From Paenibacillus rhizophilus (lineage in GTDB: Bacteria; Bacillota; Bacilli; Paenibacillales; Paenibacillaceae): a stretch of 64,000 nucleotides of DNA. The position numbers and the translations under genes are program-made. This document shows positions 54,036-63,133 of this stretch, in pieces (positions within the stretch are counted from its first letter, which is position 1; each line of letters opens with the position of its first letter). The stretch lies in contig NZ_RQPI01000005.1 in the NCBI RefSeq assembly GCF_003854965.1, positions 124,001 to 188,000 on the forward strand. The letters are read 5' to 3'. The notes under the pieces are model-generated. The model worked only from the letters and a program-made list of their open reading frames with translations, did not search any database and was not told the DNA's origin.

Positions 54036-54454
54036 TAGGAAAGTTTGCCGTAAGCCGGGTTCTGTGCTCTTTGTGGTATTGACGGGAACTACCCTCCCAC
54101 TGTGAGCGACAATCATCTATCTAGGCCGTACATTGCTGCACAGCTCCAGCGACCAACCCGAACGCGCCTCAGGCGAAGGCTGCCTCCTCCTTGCGGAATC
54201 GGCCGCGTTCCATTAGGTCTTGCTCCAGGTGGGGTTTACCAGGAACGAAGTCACCAGCGTTCCTCGGGGTCTCTTACACCTCGGTTCCACCCTTGCCTGT
54301 GCCGCCTGCAAGCAAGCGGCCATCGGCGGTCCATTTCTGTGGCACTATCCTTCGGCTCGCGCCGACTGGACGTTATCCAGCACCCTGCCTTATGGAGCCC
54401 GGACTTTCCTCCCGCGGCTCAAGGCCGCCGGCGATTGTCTGTCAAACTTTCCGA
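54036..54454 (-). ncRNA. rnpB: RNase P RNA, bacterial A-type
   Basis: Catalytic RNA of RNase P that matures tRNA 5' ends. On the minus strand the conserved GAGGAAAGTCCGGGCTCC (54394-54411) is followed by GCAGGGTGCTGGATAACG. Near the 3' end are AGATAGATGATTGT (54109-54122) and ACAGAACCCGGCTTA. Helix P1 is formed by GGAAAGTTTG at the 5' end and CAAACTTTCC at the 3' end, which fixes the limits to within a few bases. The 5' half reads like the E. coli A-type RNA, not the B-type of B. subtilis (which has GTCCATGCTCGC after the same conserved start). Own promoter and terminator flank it. Confidence 0.95.
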
Positions 54455-54466
54455 ACAACATTGTAT

Positions 54467-54495
54467 ATTATACAGATTGCACAGTCTCAGTACAA
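54467..54495 (-). promoter_or_regulatory. rnpB promoter
   Basis: On the minus strand TTGTAC (54490-54495), 17 bases, perfect TATAAT (54467-54472), placing the transcription start within a few bases of the RNA 5' end. Confidence 0.8.
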
Positions 54496-54548
54496 GTGTA
54501 AAGATTACCCTTTTTCCGGTGAAGTGCTCTCAGAATTCTCTTAGCTAA

Positions 54549-55664
54549 TTAGGTAAATTGGAACGGTTCCGTATTCACTTCGGAAGCGTAAGCAAGAGTT
54601 CCGTATTTATGCTCCGCCAGCTTGGCCTTGATCCATTCAGCCACCTTTTCCTTCATAATCTTCTCGGCGTTATGGCCGGGATCGATCAGCGCGACGCCGG
54701 CCATCAGCGCATCCTGCGCGGTATGGTAGTCGATATCGCCCGTGACCAGCACATCGGCGCCGCGGAAGATGGCGCTGCCAAGGAATTTTCCGCCCGATCC
54801 GCCAAGCACGGCGGCTTTGCGGACAGGCCGCTCCAAGTCCCCCACCACGCGCACCTTTTCCACGTTCAGACCGGTTTTCACGGTTTCCACGAACTGCCCC
54901 AGAGTTGTCGGCTCTTTAAGCTTGCCAACCCGGCCCAGTCCGAAGCTGCGGCCTTTGAGATCCATGGAATAGAGGTCATAGGCGACTTCCTCGTAAGGAT
55001 GGGCCTTTAGCATTGCCTGAATGACCTTGCTGCGGATGCCAAGCGGGACGATCGTCTCAATCCGGATTTCCTCCGCCCGCTCCATTTTGCCCTGTTCTCC
55101 GATGTAAGGGTCGGTTCCTTCGCGGGGAACGAACGTGCCGTAGCCCTCGATGTTGAAGCTGCAGTGGCTGTAATTGCCGATCCAGCCCGCCCCGGCGTTC
55201 AATACGGCATCCAGCACCTTCTGATGATGGTCCTTCGGTACGAAAACGACGAGCTTGGACAGCTGTTCGGTATGAATATCCTTCAGCGGAGCGGCATTCT
55301 CGATACCGAGCGCCTCGGCCATCCAGTCATTCATACCGCCCTCGGTCACATCCAGGTTCGTATGGCTGATATAGACGGCGATATCGTTCTTGATCAGCTT
55401 CTCGTACAGCCGTCCCATAGGCGTATCCGTCTGCAGCTGCTGCAGCGGCCGGAAAATAATCGCGTGATGCGCAATAATGAGATTGCAGCCCCGGGATATC
55501 GCTTCCTCCACGACCGCGTCGTTCACATCGAGTGCAACCAGAACGCCGGTGATTTCTTTTTGAAGGCTGCCGAGCTGCAGGCCGATTTTGTCGCCTTCCT
55601 CCGCTACATGCTTCGGAGCAAGCTGCTCCATGTATTGAATTACGGTTTGTCCTTTGGCAAGCAT
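54549..55664 (-). CDS. yqfO: Nif3-like dinuclear metal-centre protein (YqfO)
   Basis: A 371-residue member of the Nif3/DUF34 family, forming hexamers with a two-metal site; linked to GTP cyclohydrolase I type 2 proteins but of uncertain reaction. Metal ligands are visible in IIAHHAIIF and LVTGDIDYHTAQDAL. The middle third (about 130-235, VVFVPKDHHQKVLDAV) is the PII/CutA-like insert found in YqfO. GGAGGTG precedes the ATG at 55664; a longer frame runs back through trmK and is rejected. It overlaps the end of trmK by 25 bases, as a coupled pair. Confidence 0.92.
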   Translation of the reverse strand: MLAKGQTVIQYMEQLAPKHVAEEGDKIGLQLGSLQKEITGVLVALDVNDAVVEEAISRGCNLIIAHHAIIFRPLQQLQTDTPMGRLYEKLIKNDIAVYISHTNLDVTEGGMNDWMAEALGIENAAPLKDIHTEQLSKLVVFVPKDHHQKVLDAVLNAGAGWIGNYSHCSFNIEGYGTFVPREGTDPYIGEQGKMERAEEIRIETIVPLGIRSKVIQAMLKAHPYEEVAYDLYSMDLKGRSFGLGRVGKLKEPTTLGQFVETVKTGLNVEKVRVVGDLERPVRKAAVLGGSGGKFLGSAIFRGADVLVTGDIDYHTAQDALMAGVALIDPGHNAEKIMKEKVAEWIKAKLAEHKYGTLAYASEVNTEPFQFT

Positions 55665-56419
55665 GCCAACACCTCCGTGATCTCTTGGATGAATTCCCCG
55701 ATCTCCGAGCGTTTGCTTTCGGCAGATTCCTGCTCCGAGTGCGAGAGCGACTTTCGGATACGCTCCAGCTTCGATATTTCGTCCTGCCATTTGGCAAAAA
55801 AGACCGGGTTTGGCTGCCTGATCAGCCAAGGCCCCATATTCAGCAGCATATCCATGCGGTACGGGCGTTCCCCTCCGGCCTTTGCCGCATCGGCATACAG
55901 GCTTTCGTTGGTTACGCCCGTATCCTTATCTTCCGGCACGGCGGTTAGGACTTCATACCGTTTGCCGTCCTCTTCAAGAAGAGCTTCCGCGGTCAGCACC
56001 CAGCCGTTATCCAGCAGCCACCGGCGAAGGATATCCTCGCCGACGTTCGGCTGAAGCAGCAGAGTCCTTACACCCCCCAGCTTGCCTTCCAATGAGCCCC
56101 GGTTAAGAATCGAGGCAATGAGAGCGCCGCCCATGCCCGCAATTGTGATACAGTCCGCTTCTTCCGGCCGCAGCACCTCCAGCCCGTCCCCGCGGCGGAC
56201 GGATATACGACCCGTTAGTCCCGCATCCTGCACAGCCTTTTGAGCCGCGCGGAACGGTCCGGGGTTCACCTCCCCGGCCACTGCGCTTGCGGCTCGTCCG
56301 GTCTGCACAGCGGCCAAAGGCAGCAGCGCATGGTCCGAGCCGATATCGGCCAATTTTGAACCGCGTGGAATTTGTTCCAGCAGCAGTCCCAGTCTTTGCG
56401 ATAATTTGACGTTGTTCAT
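55640..56419 (-). CDS. trmK: TrmK, tRNA m1A22 methyltransferase
   Basis: SAM-dependent enzyme that methylates N1 of adenine 22 in some tRNAs. The 259-residue protein has the SAM motif LADIGSDHALLP, CITIAGMGGALI, LLLQPN in the catalytic region and a C-terminal helical coiled coil. The ATG at 56419 overlaps the stop of the upstream membrane-protein gene (ATGA), and only a weak GGTGG ribosome site is seen, so translation is probably coupled. The order trmK-yqfO downstream of sigA is that of B. subtilis. Confidence 0.92.
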   Translation of the reverse strand: MNNVKLSQRLGLLLEQIPRGSKLADIGSDHALLPLAAVQTGRAASAVAGEVNPGPFRAAQKAVQDAGLTGRISVRRGDGLEVLRPEEADCITIAGMGGALIASILNRGSLEGKLGGVRTLLLQPNVGEDILRRWLLDNGWVLTAEALLEEDGKRYEVLTAVPEDKDTGVTNESLYADAAKAGGERPYRMDMLLNMGPWLIRQPNPVFFAKWQDEISKLERIRKSLSHSEQESAESKRSEIGEFIQEITEVLACLPKDKP

Positions 56420-57240
56420 GTAGCCACCCACGCAATCCATTTTTTTCGAAAAAGAAATAGCGCCGTAAGTTCGGCTGCGATTTTGCCGATCAACAGCAGA
56501 GAAATCCACGCCGGGTAATCCCACCGCAGCAACAAGCTGTCTATTTCGGGCATGAGCCACAGCAACACGCCGACTCCGAAATAGACGCCGGAAACGCCTT
56601 TTACCCTATGGTACAGCAGCCAGCTCAGCCAGATCATCAGCACGCACAGCGGTAGCCAGAGCATTTGCAGTTCCCAAACCCCCGCCTCCGGACGAACCCT
56701 GCCCGCGAAACCCGCGTACAGCAGACAGAGTGCTCCGTATCCGCTGAAATGAAGCAGGCCGATCCGAAGCACAAAGCCAAGAATGATCCAGAGCAGCCCG
56801 CAAGCTCCCACGAAAATCGGAATCCAAATCCCATCATCCAAATTATGGAGAAAGAGCATCCATAAGCCGAAGCCCAGTGTCAGAAAACTGCCGATTCCCG
56901 CCAGAGACAGGCCGATTACCGGCATTTTGTTCCTCAATAAACCGGCATATCCATAGCATACCACAAGCACCGAGACTGCTGTCGCAAGTTGCAAACCCCA
57001 GGGAAAAACGCTAAAATAAAAACCAATTAACAAAATCAAGGAAATAATTCCAAAAGAAAACATCCATATTTTAATATTTCCCTGCTGCAAATTTTGCAGC
57101 GTTATCGGATTTCTATTGTTTACCGTGCCTTCATCATTGTATAGATTGGTCAGAAAATCGCAGTACTGCTCCGGAAGGAGCTTGGTGCGGCGCCAGTACT
57201 GAATTTCTTTTAAAATAATGTCACGCTTCTCCACATTCAA
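56416..57240 (-). CDS. Polytopic membrane protein, DUF2157-like N-terminus
   Basis: A 274-residue protein: a charged cytoplasmic N-terminal helix-turn segment (EIQYWRRTKLLPEQYCDFL) like that of DUF2157 proteins, then eight or nine hydrophobic helices. It starts with TTG (or a GTG two codons later) after GAGGGATAAG. It lies between the sigA terminator and trmK, where B. subtilis has the cytochrome gene cccA. Function unknown. Confidence 0.75.
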   Translation of the reverse strand: MNVEKRDIILKEIQYWRRTKLLPEQYCDFLTNLYNDEGTVNNRNPITLQNLQQGNIKIWMFSFGIISLILLIGFYFSVFPWGLQLATAVSVLVVCYGYAGLLRNKMPVIGLSLAGIGSFLTLGFGLWMLFLHNLDDGIWIPIFVGACGLLWIILGFVLRIGLLHFSGYGALCLLYAGFAGRVRPEAGVWELQMLWLPLCVLMIWLSWLLYHRVKGVSGVYFGVGVLLWLMPEIDSLLLRWDYPAWISLLLIGKIAAELTALFLFRKKWIAWVAT

Positions 57241-57283
57241 CGGCTCTTATCCCTCTTTTCAGGCGGTACCTATGGCAAATAGA

Positions 57284-57320
57284 CAAAAGGACCTCCTGCC
57301 GCATGCAGCAGAAGGTCCTT
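57284..57320 (-). terminator. Terminator after sigA
   Basis: On the minus strand AAGGACCTTCTGC pairs with the GCAGGAGGTCCTT arm and is followed by TTGTCTATTT. It lies ten bases past the sigA stop. Confidence 0.85.
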
Positions 57321-57330
57321 GAAAAGCCGG

Positions 57331-58461
57331 TTATTCCAGAAAATCCTTAAGCCGTTTGCTGCGGCTCGGATGGCGCAGTTTGCGCAAAGCCTTGGCTTCG
57401 ATCTGGCGAATCCGTTCCCGGGTAACGCCGAATACTTTGCCGACTTCCTCCAGCGTTCTCGTCCGGCCGTCGTCAAGGCCAAAGCGCAGGCGAAGCACAT
57501 TCTCCTCACGCTCGGTCAGCGTATCGAGCACATCCTCCAGCTGCTCCTTAAGCAGTTCGTAAGCGGCTGCGTCCGCAGGAGCGAGCGCCTCCTGATCTTC
57601 GATAAAATCGCCCAAATGGGAATCGTCTTCCTCCCCGATCGGGGTTTCCAGCGATACCGGCTCCTGGGCAATCTTCATGATTTCCCGTACCTTCTCTACG
57701 CTAAGCTCCATCTCGGCCGCAATTTCTTCCGGCGTGGGTTCGCGCCCCAGCTCTTGAAGCAGCTGACGGGACACGCGGATCAGCTTGTTAATCGTTTCCA
57801 CCATATGAACGGGAATACGAATGGTCCGCGCTTGGTCGGCAATGGCCCGAGTGATGGCCTGCCGGATCCACCAGGTTGCGTACGTACTGAATTTGAAGCC
57901 TTTGTTGTGGTCGAATTTCTCTACCGCTTTGATTAGGCCCATATTGCCTTCCTGGATGAGATCGAGGAAGAGCATACCCCGGCCCACATAACGCTTCGCG
58001 ATGCTGACCACCAGCCGCAAATTCGCCTCGGCCAAACGGCGCTTCGCTTCTTCGTCGCCGTTCTTGATCCGCATGGCCAGTTCAACCTCGTCGTCGGCCG
58101 ACAACAGCGGCACCCGTCCGATTTCCTTCAGGTACATGCGGACGGGGTCGTTAATCTTGATTCCGGGCGGAAGCGACAAATCATCGTCAAAGCTGAAATC
58201 GTCGCTGTCCCCACTCTCATTCTCGTCATTCGGACGAAGCGTCACTTCCTCGTCGTTGTCGTTAACGACTTCAATCCCCAAATCGCTGAGCTGCTCATAA
58301 AATTCATCCATTTGCTCGGGGTCCTGATCAAATGGCGACAGTTTCTCCATAATATCTTTAATATTCAGTGAAGATCTTTTCTTGCCAGACTCAATAAGCT
58401 GATCTTTAACCTGGTCGAGCGTAAATTCCGTCTCCAGTTCGGTATGCTGTTCGTTCGCCAT
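57331..58461 (-). CDS. sigA: SigA/RpoD, primary sigma factor
   Basis: Housekeeping RNA polymerase sigma factor. The 376-residue protein has region 1.1 with an acidic stretch (about 60-95), region 1.2 ([16 protein letters not shown]), region 2 ([20 protein letters not shown] and [10 protein letters not shown] for -10 recognition), region 3 ([13 protein letters not shown]) and region 4 helix-turn-helix ([19 protein letters not shown]). GGAGGAGGG precedes the ATG. It follows dnaG by 40 bases in the macromolecular synthesis operon. Confidence 0.98.
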   Translation of the reverse strand: MANEQHTELETEFTLDQVKDQLIESGKKRSSLNIKDIMEKLSPFDQDPEQMDEFYEQLSDLGIEVVNDNDEEVTLRPNDENESGDSDDFSFDDDLSLPPGIKINDPVRMYLKEIGRVPLLSADDEVELAMRIKNGDEEAKRRLAEANLRLVVSIAKRYVGRGMLFLDLIQEGNMGLIKAVEKFDHNKGFKFSTYATWWIRQAITRAIADQARTIRIPVHMVETINKLIRVSRQLLQELGREPTPEEIAAEMELSVEKVREIMKIAQEPVSLETPIGEEDDSHLGDFIEDQEALAPADAAAYELLKEQLEDVLDTLTEREENVLRLRFGLDDGRTRTLEEVGKVFGVTRERIRQIEAKALRKLRHPSRSKRLKDFLE

Positions 58462-58501
58462 TATTCGACTCCCTCCTCCCTAGGTACATCCTGTCAAACA
58501 T

Positions 58502-60322
58502 TCACTGTCTGTCTAGGGCTATAATCTCACTTGCTATTTGTGCCGCACGCAAAAAATCACCGGCTTTTTCCGCCTCAATCATTTCTTCCCGTTTCTTATC
58601 CATCATGCGCTGTACGGGGTATTTCCGCACTTCACGGATATAATCGTCCAGCACCTGCGGACTCCAGTCCGGCGGGGATTCCATCATTGAAATGGAGGCC
58701 GCGACCTTCTCCAGCCGGTCGTCCTGCAGCGAGGACAGAAACCGGCTGATATCCGGCTGCTTGCCTTGCGCGTAATAGGCGTATAGATAAGCGGCAATTG
58801 CCGCATGATCATCGATGTTGAAATCTTCTCCCAGATGTTCATTAACATAGGTGGCTGCGTCACCATCCTGAAACATCAGGGACAGCAGACTCCGTTCCGC
58901 TGAGTGGTAAGCCGGAAGCAGGGCTCTTGCCTGGATCCGCCCTTTTTTATGCCTACCATTATTCCACCTTTTATCGTTATTATCCCCTTCGGGAATGTTT
59001 TTTTGCATCGAAGCCCTGAGCAAATTGCAATCCTGCTTCAAGCTGTCATAGCTGAGTTCCAGCTCGGAGGCAATTTCCTTCAGATATACTTCTCTTTCCG
59101 TAGAGGAATGAAGGGATGCGATTACTTGCAGCGCCTCCTTGACATAGGCGATTTTGCCGTCTTCCTCTAGGAGTATATGGTTTTTTTTCAGATATATAAG
59201 CTTAAATTTCACGGTCGAAACCGCAGACTCAATGATCTGTTCCCTGAAGCGCTCTCCCCCGTACTCCGACACGAACTCGTCTGGGTCCATGCCGCCGGGC
59301 AGCACCGCCACCTTGACGCGCAAGTCCACGGCTTCGAGCATCGAAAGGGTCTTCATCGCCGCAGCTTGTCCCGCCCGGTCTCCATCATAAGCGATTACGA
59401 CTTCGTCGGCCAATGCCTTTATCATCGACGCATGGTTCTCCGTAAGCGAAGTCCCCATAGTCGCTACGCCGTTATGCACACCCGATTCCCAAGCCGAAAT
59501 GACATCCCCGTATCCTTCAAAAAGAACGATTTGCCGCGTTTTGCGGATGGATGCTTTGGATTGGTGCAGATTGTACAGAATCCGGCTTTTGTTAAAGAGC
59601 TTGCTCTCCGGGGAATTTATATACTTCGGCTGTCCTTCCCCAAGAATTCTACCGGCAAAAGCCACTACTTTACCGGCACGGTTCGCAATCGGAAAAATAA
59701 TCCGGCCGCGAAAACGGTCGATATAACCTTTGCCCTCGCTTCTGGCCGACAGCAGGCCGCCTCTCTCCATTTCGGCGAGGTCAAAATTACGTCTTTCCAG
59801 AAACTGCAGAAGCGTATCCCAGCGGTCCGGGGCAAATCCGATCTGGAATTGGTCGATCATTTTATCGCTGAATTTCCGGGATCTTAAATAATCCATGGCG
59901 GCTTTGCCGTGTTCCGTATTCTTCAGAAGATAATGATAGAACTTCGCAGACCATTCATACGCCTGGAGCAGCCGGTCGATTTCCGGGTTGTGCGCAGACT
60001 GAATGCCTCCCGCGCCTTCCGGCACCGGAATGTCACTTTCTTCGGCCATGATTTTAACGGCTTCGGGAAAGGATAACCCTTCGATTTCCATCCTGAATTT
60101 GATGGCATTTCCACCCATGCCGCAGCCGAAGCAATGAAACACTCCACGATCCGGAGTTACTGTGAAGGAAGGGGTGCTTTCCGAATGGAACGGGCAGAGG
60201 CCCCATAAATATTTCCCCCGCTTGGTCAGATGGACAACCTTTCCTACGGTATCGACAATATCATGCCGCGACAGCACGCTTTCGATAACTTCCTCGGGAA
60301 TATTGCCGTGTCCGCTTGCCAC
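58502..60322 (-). CDS. dnaG: DnaG, DNA primase
   Basis: Synthesises RNA primers for replication. The 606-residue protein has the N-terminal zinc ribbon with CPFH and HCFGCG, the catalytic core with EGYGDVISAW and the TOPRIM metal motif AYDGDRAGQ, and a C-terminal helicase-binding domain (ERSLLSLMFQDGDAA). It starts at GTG with AAGGTGG upstream. The order yqxD-dnaG-sigA matches B. subtilis. Confidence 0.97.
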   Translation of the reverse strand: MASGHGNIPEEVIESVLSRHDIVDTVGKVVHLTKRGKYLWGLCPFHSESTPSFTVTPDRGVFHCFGCGMGGNAIKFRMEIEGLSFPEAVKIMAEESDIPVPEGAGGIQSAHNPEIDRLLQAYEWSAKFYHYLLKNTEHGKAAMDYLRSRKFSDKMIDQFQIGFAPDRWDTLLQFLERRNFDLAEMERGGLLSARSEGKGYIDRFRGRIIFPIANRAGKVVAFAGRILGEGQPKYINSPESKLFNKSRILYNLHQSKASIRKTRQIVLFEGYGDVISAWESGVHNGVATMGTSLTENHASMIKALADEVVIAYDGDRAGQAAAMKTLSMLEAVDLRVKVAVLPGGMDPDEFVSEYGGERFREQIIESAVSTVKFKLIYLKKNHILLEEDGKIAYVKEALQVIASLHSSTEREVYLKEIASELELSYDSLKQDCNLLRASMQKNIPEGDNNDKRWNNGRHKKGRIQARALLPAYHSAERSLLSLMFQDGDAATYVNEHLGEDFNIDDHAAIAAYLYAYYAQGKQPDISRFLSSLQDDRLEKVAASISMMESPPDWSPQVLDDYIREVRKYPVQRMMDKKREEMIEAEKAGDFLRAAQIASEIIALDRQ

Positions 60323-60362
60323 TTACAACCACCTTCATCTCTTGACAAATAAATAGTATTCG

Positions 60363-60842
60363 CTACAGCTGAACATTCTCCTGCAATAAATTCAAAAGTT
60401 TTGTCAGTTTATGTTGAAAAAAATTTCGGTCCTCCGCAGAAAACGGTTTTGGGCCTTTGGAGTGACGGCCCCTTCTGCGCTCTTTCGCCCTTGCATGCCT
60501 TCCTTCCAGCATCATATCCATGTTGGTCTCGTCGTATGTCTGTCCCCTGAAGGATAGGACATGGCATCCTTTCGCAAGCGCCAGAGCCGCCAGGCCGTAG
60601 TCGCCTGTCAGCACGACATCCCCGGGCTTGATATGATTGGCGATGTAAAGATCGGCGCTTTGATCGCTGTTGTCCACACGGACGACCGCGACGCCTTCCC
60701 CGCCGCGAAGCTCATGGGCGTAAGACGACACCATCATTACCGGAACGCCGCAAGCACGGGCGACATCCGCCGTTTCCTTCTTGACCGGACAGGCGTCCGC
60801 GTCGACCACTATGGTCCTTCCCCGAGCATCCGAGCTGTTCAT
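60363..60842 (-). CDS. yqxD: YaiI/YqxD-family protein (UPF0178)
   Basis: A 159-residue protein with the NYN/PIN-like signature VVDADACPVKKE, a second acidic motif DNSDQSADLYI and TGDYGLAALAL, suggesting a metal-dependent nuclease fold; the activity has not been shown to my knowledge. The C-terminal part is basic (RAKERRRGRHSKG). GGTGAC is a modest ribosome site. It lies directly upstream of dnaG, as yqxD does in B. subtilis. Confidence 0.9.
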   Translation of the reverse strand: MNSSDARGRTIVVDADACPVKKETADVARACGVPVMMVSSYAHELRGGEGVAVVRVDNSDQSADLYIANHIKPGDVVLTGDYGLAALALAKGCHVLSFRGQTYDETNMDMMLEGRHARAKERRRGRHSKGPKPFSAEDRNFFQHKLTKLLNLLQENVQL

Positions 60843-60926
60843 AGGCTGTCACCGTTTCCCGTGTAATATATATACGCGCCTATCCCCAAAAATCCTTCCG
60901 TCTTCTTCCGAATCTTTAAAAAGCAT

Positions 60927-60970
60927 AAAATACGGAACGAAAGCCGCAAGCTTACGCTTTTGGCGCCGTT
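60927..60970 (-). terminator. Terminator after glyS
   Basis: ATACGGAACG pairs with CGTTCCGTAT. The minus strand continues TTTTATGC. It separates glyQS from the yqxD-dnaG-sigA unit; no gene lies in 60843-61057. Confidence 0.75.
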
Positions 60971-61057
60971 CCGTATATTTATACCCTAAACCGGCGTTCT
61001 ATACCACCAGGCTGATATTTTCTTCATGAATAGCCCTATTATCGGCTAAATGACAAG

Positions 61058-63133
61058 CTACCAGACCAGTTTGCTGAAGTCAGCAAAGTTCTTCAAATCA
61101 GCGTCAATGTTTGCCAGCAGCGAAAGCCGGTTCGCCCGCACCCGCTCATCCTCGGCCATGACCATGACGGAATCGAAGAAGACGGTTATCGCATCGCTGA
61201 GACCAGCCAGCAGCGTGAGCGCCTGAACCGCATCATCGTCTTCCAGCGCTTTTTGGTACGGCTTGTGCAGCGACTGCCAGGTTTCGTACAGCGCGCTTTC
61301 GGCCGCTTCACCCAGGAGCGCGGAATCCAGAACGGCACCAGTAGCTTTGGCCGCCAGATTGCTGACCCGGTTGAAAGAATCAACCGTATTCTTGAAATTC
61401 TCCTTGGACTCTACAGCATCCGCGAGCGCCTGGCTTCTGGCGACAACGGCAACAATATCGTCGTATCCCGCAGCCATGACCGCGTCGACCACATCATAGC
61501 GAACATTGTCCGACAGAAGACGCTTTACGCGCAGTCCGAAGAACTCATACAGGTTTCTACGCAGTTCATCCACTGAAAGTTTCAATTTTCGAGTATTTTC
61601 ATGAACCTGAACGGCAATTTCGAAAATTTCGTTCAAGCCGACCGGAAGCCCCCGCTCCAGTACGATCTGTACAATGCCCGCGGTCTGGCGGCGCAGCGCA
61701 TAAGGGTCCTGAGAGCCGGTAGGAATAATGCCGATGGAGAAGCAGCCGACGATCGTATCAATTTTGTCGGCAATGCTCACAATCGCGCCGGCTTCCGTAG
61801 ACGGAATGGCATCTCCGGCAAAACGCGGCTGATAGTGCTCGAAGATCGCCTTGGCCACCTGCTCGTCCTCACCCGATTTGCGCGCATAATCCTCGCCCAT
61901 CGTTCCCTGAAGCTCCGGAAATTCGTACACCATCTGCGTAACGAGATCGAATTTGCAGATATCCGCTGCACGGCTAACTTGAGCGGCCGCCTCCGATGCC
62001 GTCTGAAGCTTGCCGGCCAGGCTGTCCGCGATTTGGCGGATGCGGCGGACCTTGTCGGCGACGCTGCCGAGTTCTTCGTGGTAAACAATGTTTTCGAGCT
62101 TGGCGAGCGCATACTCAATCTTAAGCTTCTGATCTTCTTCATAGAAGAACTTCGCATCCGACAGACGGGCGCGCAGCACCTTCTCGTTTCCTTTGGCGAT
62201 GGTCTCCAGATGTTCAGCATTTCCGTTGCGCACAGTGACGAAATATGGAAGTAGTTTGCCGCCCTCGTCCAGTACGGGGAAGTACCGCTGATGCTCCCGC
62301 ATCGAAGTGATCAGCACTTCCTGCGGAATATTCAGGAAAGCCGGATCGAACGTTCCGAACAGCACCGTCGGCGTTTCCACCAGGAACAGCACTTCTTCCA
62401 GCAGGTCGTCCTTGATCGCAATCGTCCAGCTTTTATCGGCAGCAAGTTTGTTGAGTTGTTCAAGTATCAGGGCCTCTCGTTCCTTGACATCGGCAATGAC
62501 ATGCTGGGACCGCAGGCTTTCTACATAATCGGCAGGCTGTCCGATGACGGCTTCCTGCCCGAGGAACCGGTGGCCACGGCTGACATTGCCGGTTTTGACG
62601 CCCGTAATTTCAAAGTTGATAGGGTCGCTGCCGAACAGCGCAACCAGCCAGCGGATCGGACGAACGAACTTGAAATCATACGCTCCCCAGCGCATATTCT
62701 TCGGGAACGTCATCGCGTTTACAATTCCGGTTAGCCCTTCGGCAAGCAGGGAAGAAGTGTCTATACCTTCGCTGTTCTTGGTAGCATAAATATATTCGAC
62801 TCCGCCCACTTCCTTAAAAGTGAACTGTTCGGGTGAAACGCCCTGGCTGCGGGCGAATCCAAGGGCCGCTTTGCTCCACTCGCCGGCCGTGTCAAGGGCG
62901 ATTTTGCGGGAAGGCCCTTTGACTTCTTCGCTGACATCCGCTTGTCTTTCGGCTACATCCCTTACGAGAACGGCCAGACGCCGCGGCGTTGCGAACGACT
63001 TCACTTCTCCGTGCTCAAGGCGGGAAGCATCCAGCCATTTTGTCATTCTGTCCTGAAGCTGCTCCATCGCCGCCCGGATAAACCGCGCGGGGATTTCTTC
63101 CAGCCCGATTTCAAACAGCAAATCCTTAGCCAA
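61058..63133 (-). CDS. glyS: Glycyl-tRNA synthetase beta subunit
   Basis: Large subunit of the heterotetrameric glycyl-tRNA synthetase, responsible for tRNA binding and part of catalysis. The 691-residue protein starts [17 protein letters not shown] and has [31 protein letters not shown] and [12 protein letters not shown] with a C-terminal anticodon-binding region. I start it at the TTG at 63133, giving the family N-terminus with AGAAGG eight bases upstream; a GTG three codons earlier is the alternative. It overlaps the end of glyQ by eight bases. Confidence 0.95.
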   Translation of the reverse strand: MAKDLLFEIGLEEIPARFIRAAMEQLQDRMTKWLDASRLEHGEVKSFATPRRLAVLVRDVAERQADVSEEVKGPSRKIALDTAGEWSKAALGFARSQGVSPEQFTFKEVGGVEYIYATKNSEGIDTSSLLAEGLTGIVNAMTFPKNMRWGAYDFKFVRPIRWLVALFGSDPINFEITGVKTGNVSRGHRFLGQEAVIGQPADYVESLRSQHVIADVKEREALILEQLNKLAADKSWTIAIKDDLLEEVLFLVETPTVLFGTFDPAFLNIPQEVLITSMREHQRYFPVLDEGGKLLPYFVTVRNGNAEHLETIAKGNEKVLRARLSDAKFFYEEDQKLKIEYALAKLENIVYHEELGSVADKVRRIRQIADSLAGKLQTASEAAAQVSRAADICKFDLVTQMVYEFPELQGTMGEDYARKSGEDEQVAKAIFEHYQPRFAGDAIPSTEAGAIVSIADKIDTIVGCFSIGIIPTGSQDPYALRRQTAGIVQIVLERGLPVGLNEIFEIAVQVHENTRKLKLSVDELRRNLYEFFGLRVKRLLSDNVRYDVVDAVMAAGYDDIVAVVARSQALADAVESKENFKNTVDSFNRVSNLAAKATGAVLDSALLGEAAESALYETWQSLHKPYQKALEDDDAVQALTLLAGLSDAITVFFDSVMVMAEDERVRANRLSLLANIDADLKNFADFSKLVW

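Noticed and set aside
54102-54548. Open frames of 90-150 codons on the plus strand through the rnpB region
   Set aside because: They are antisense to the structured RNase P RNA, which fully explains the sequence.
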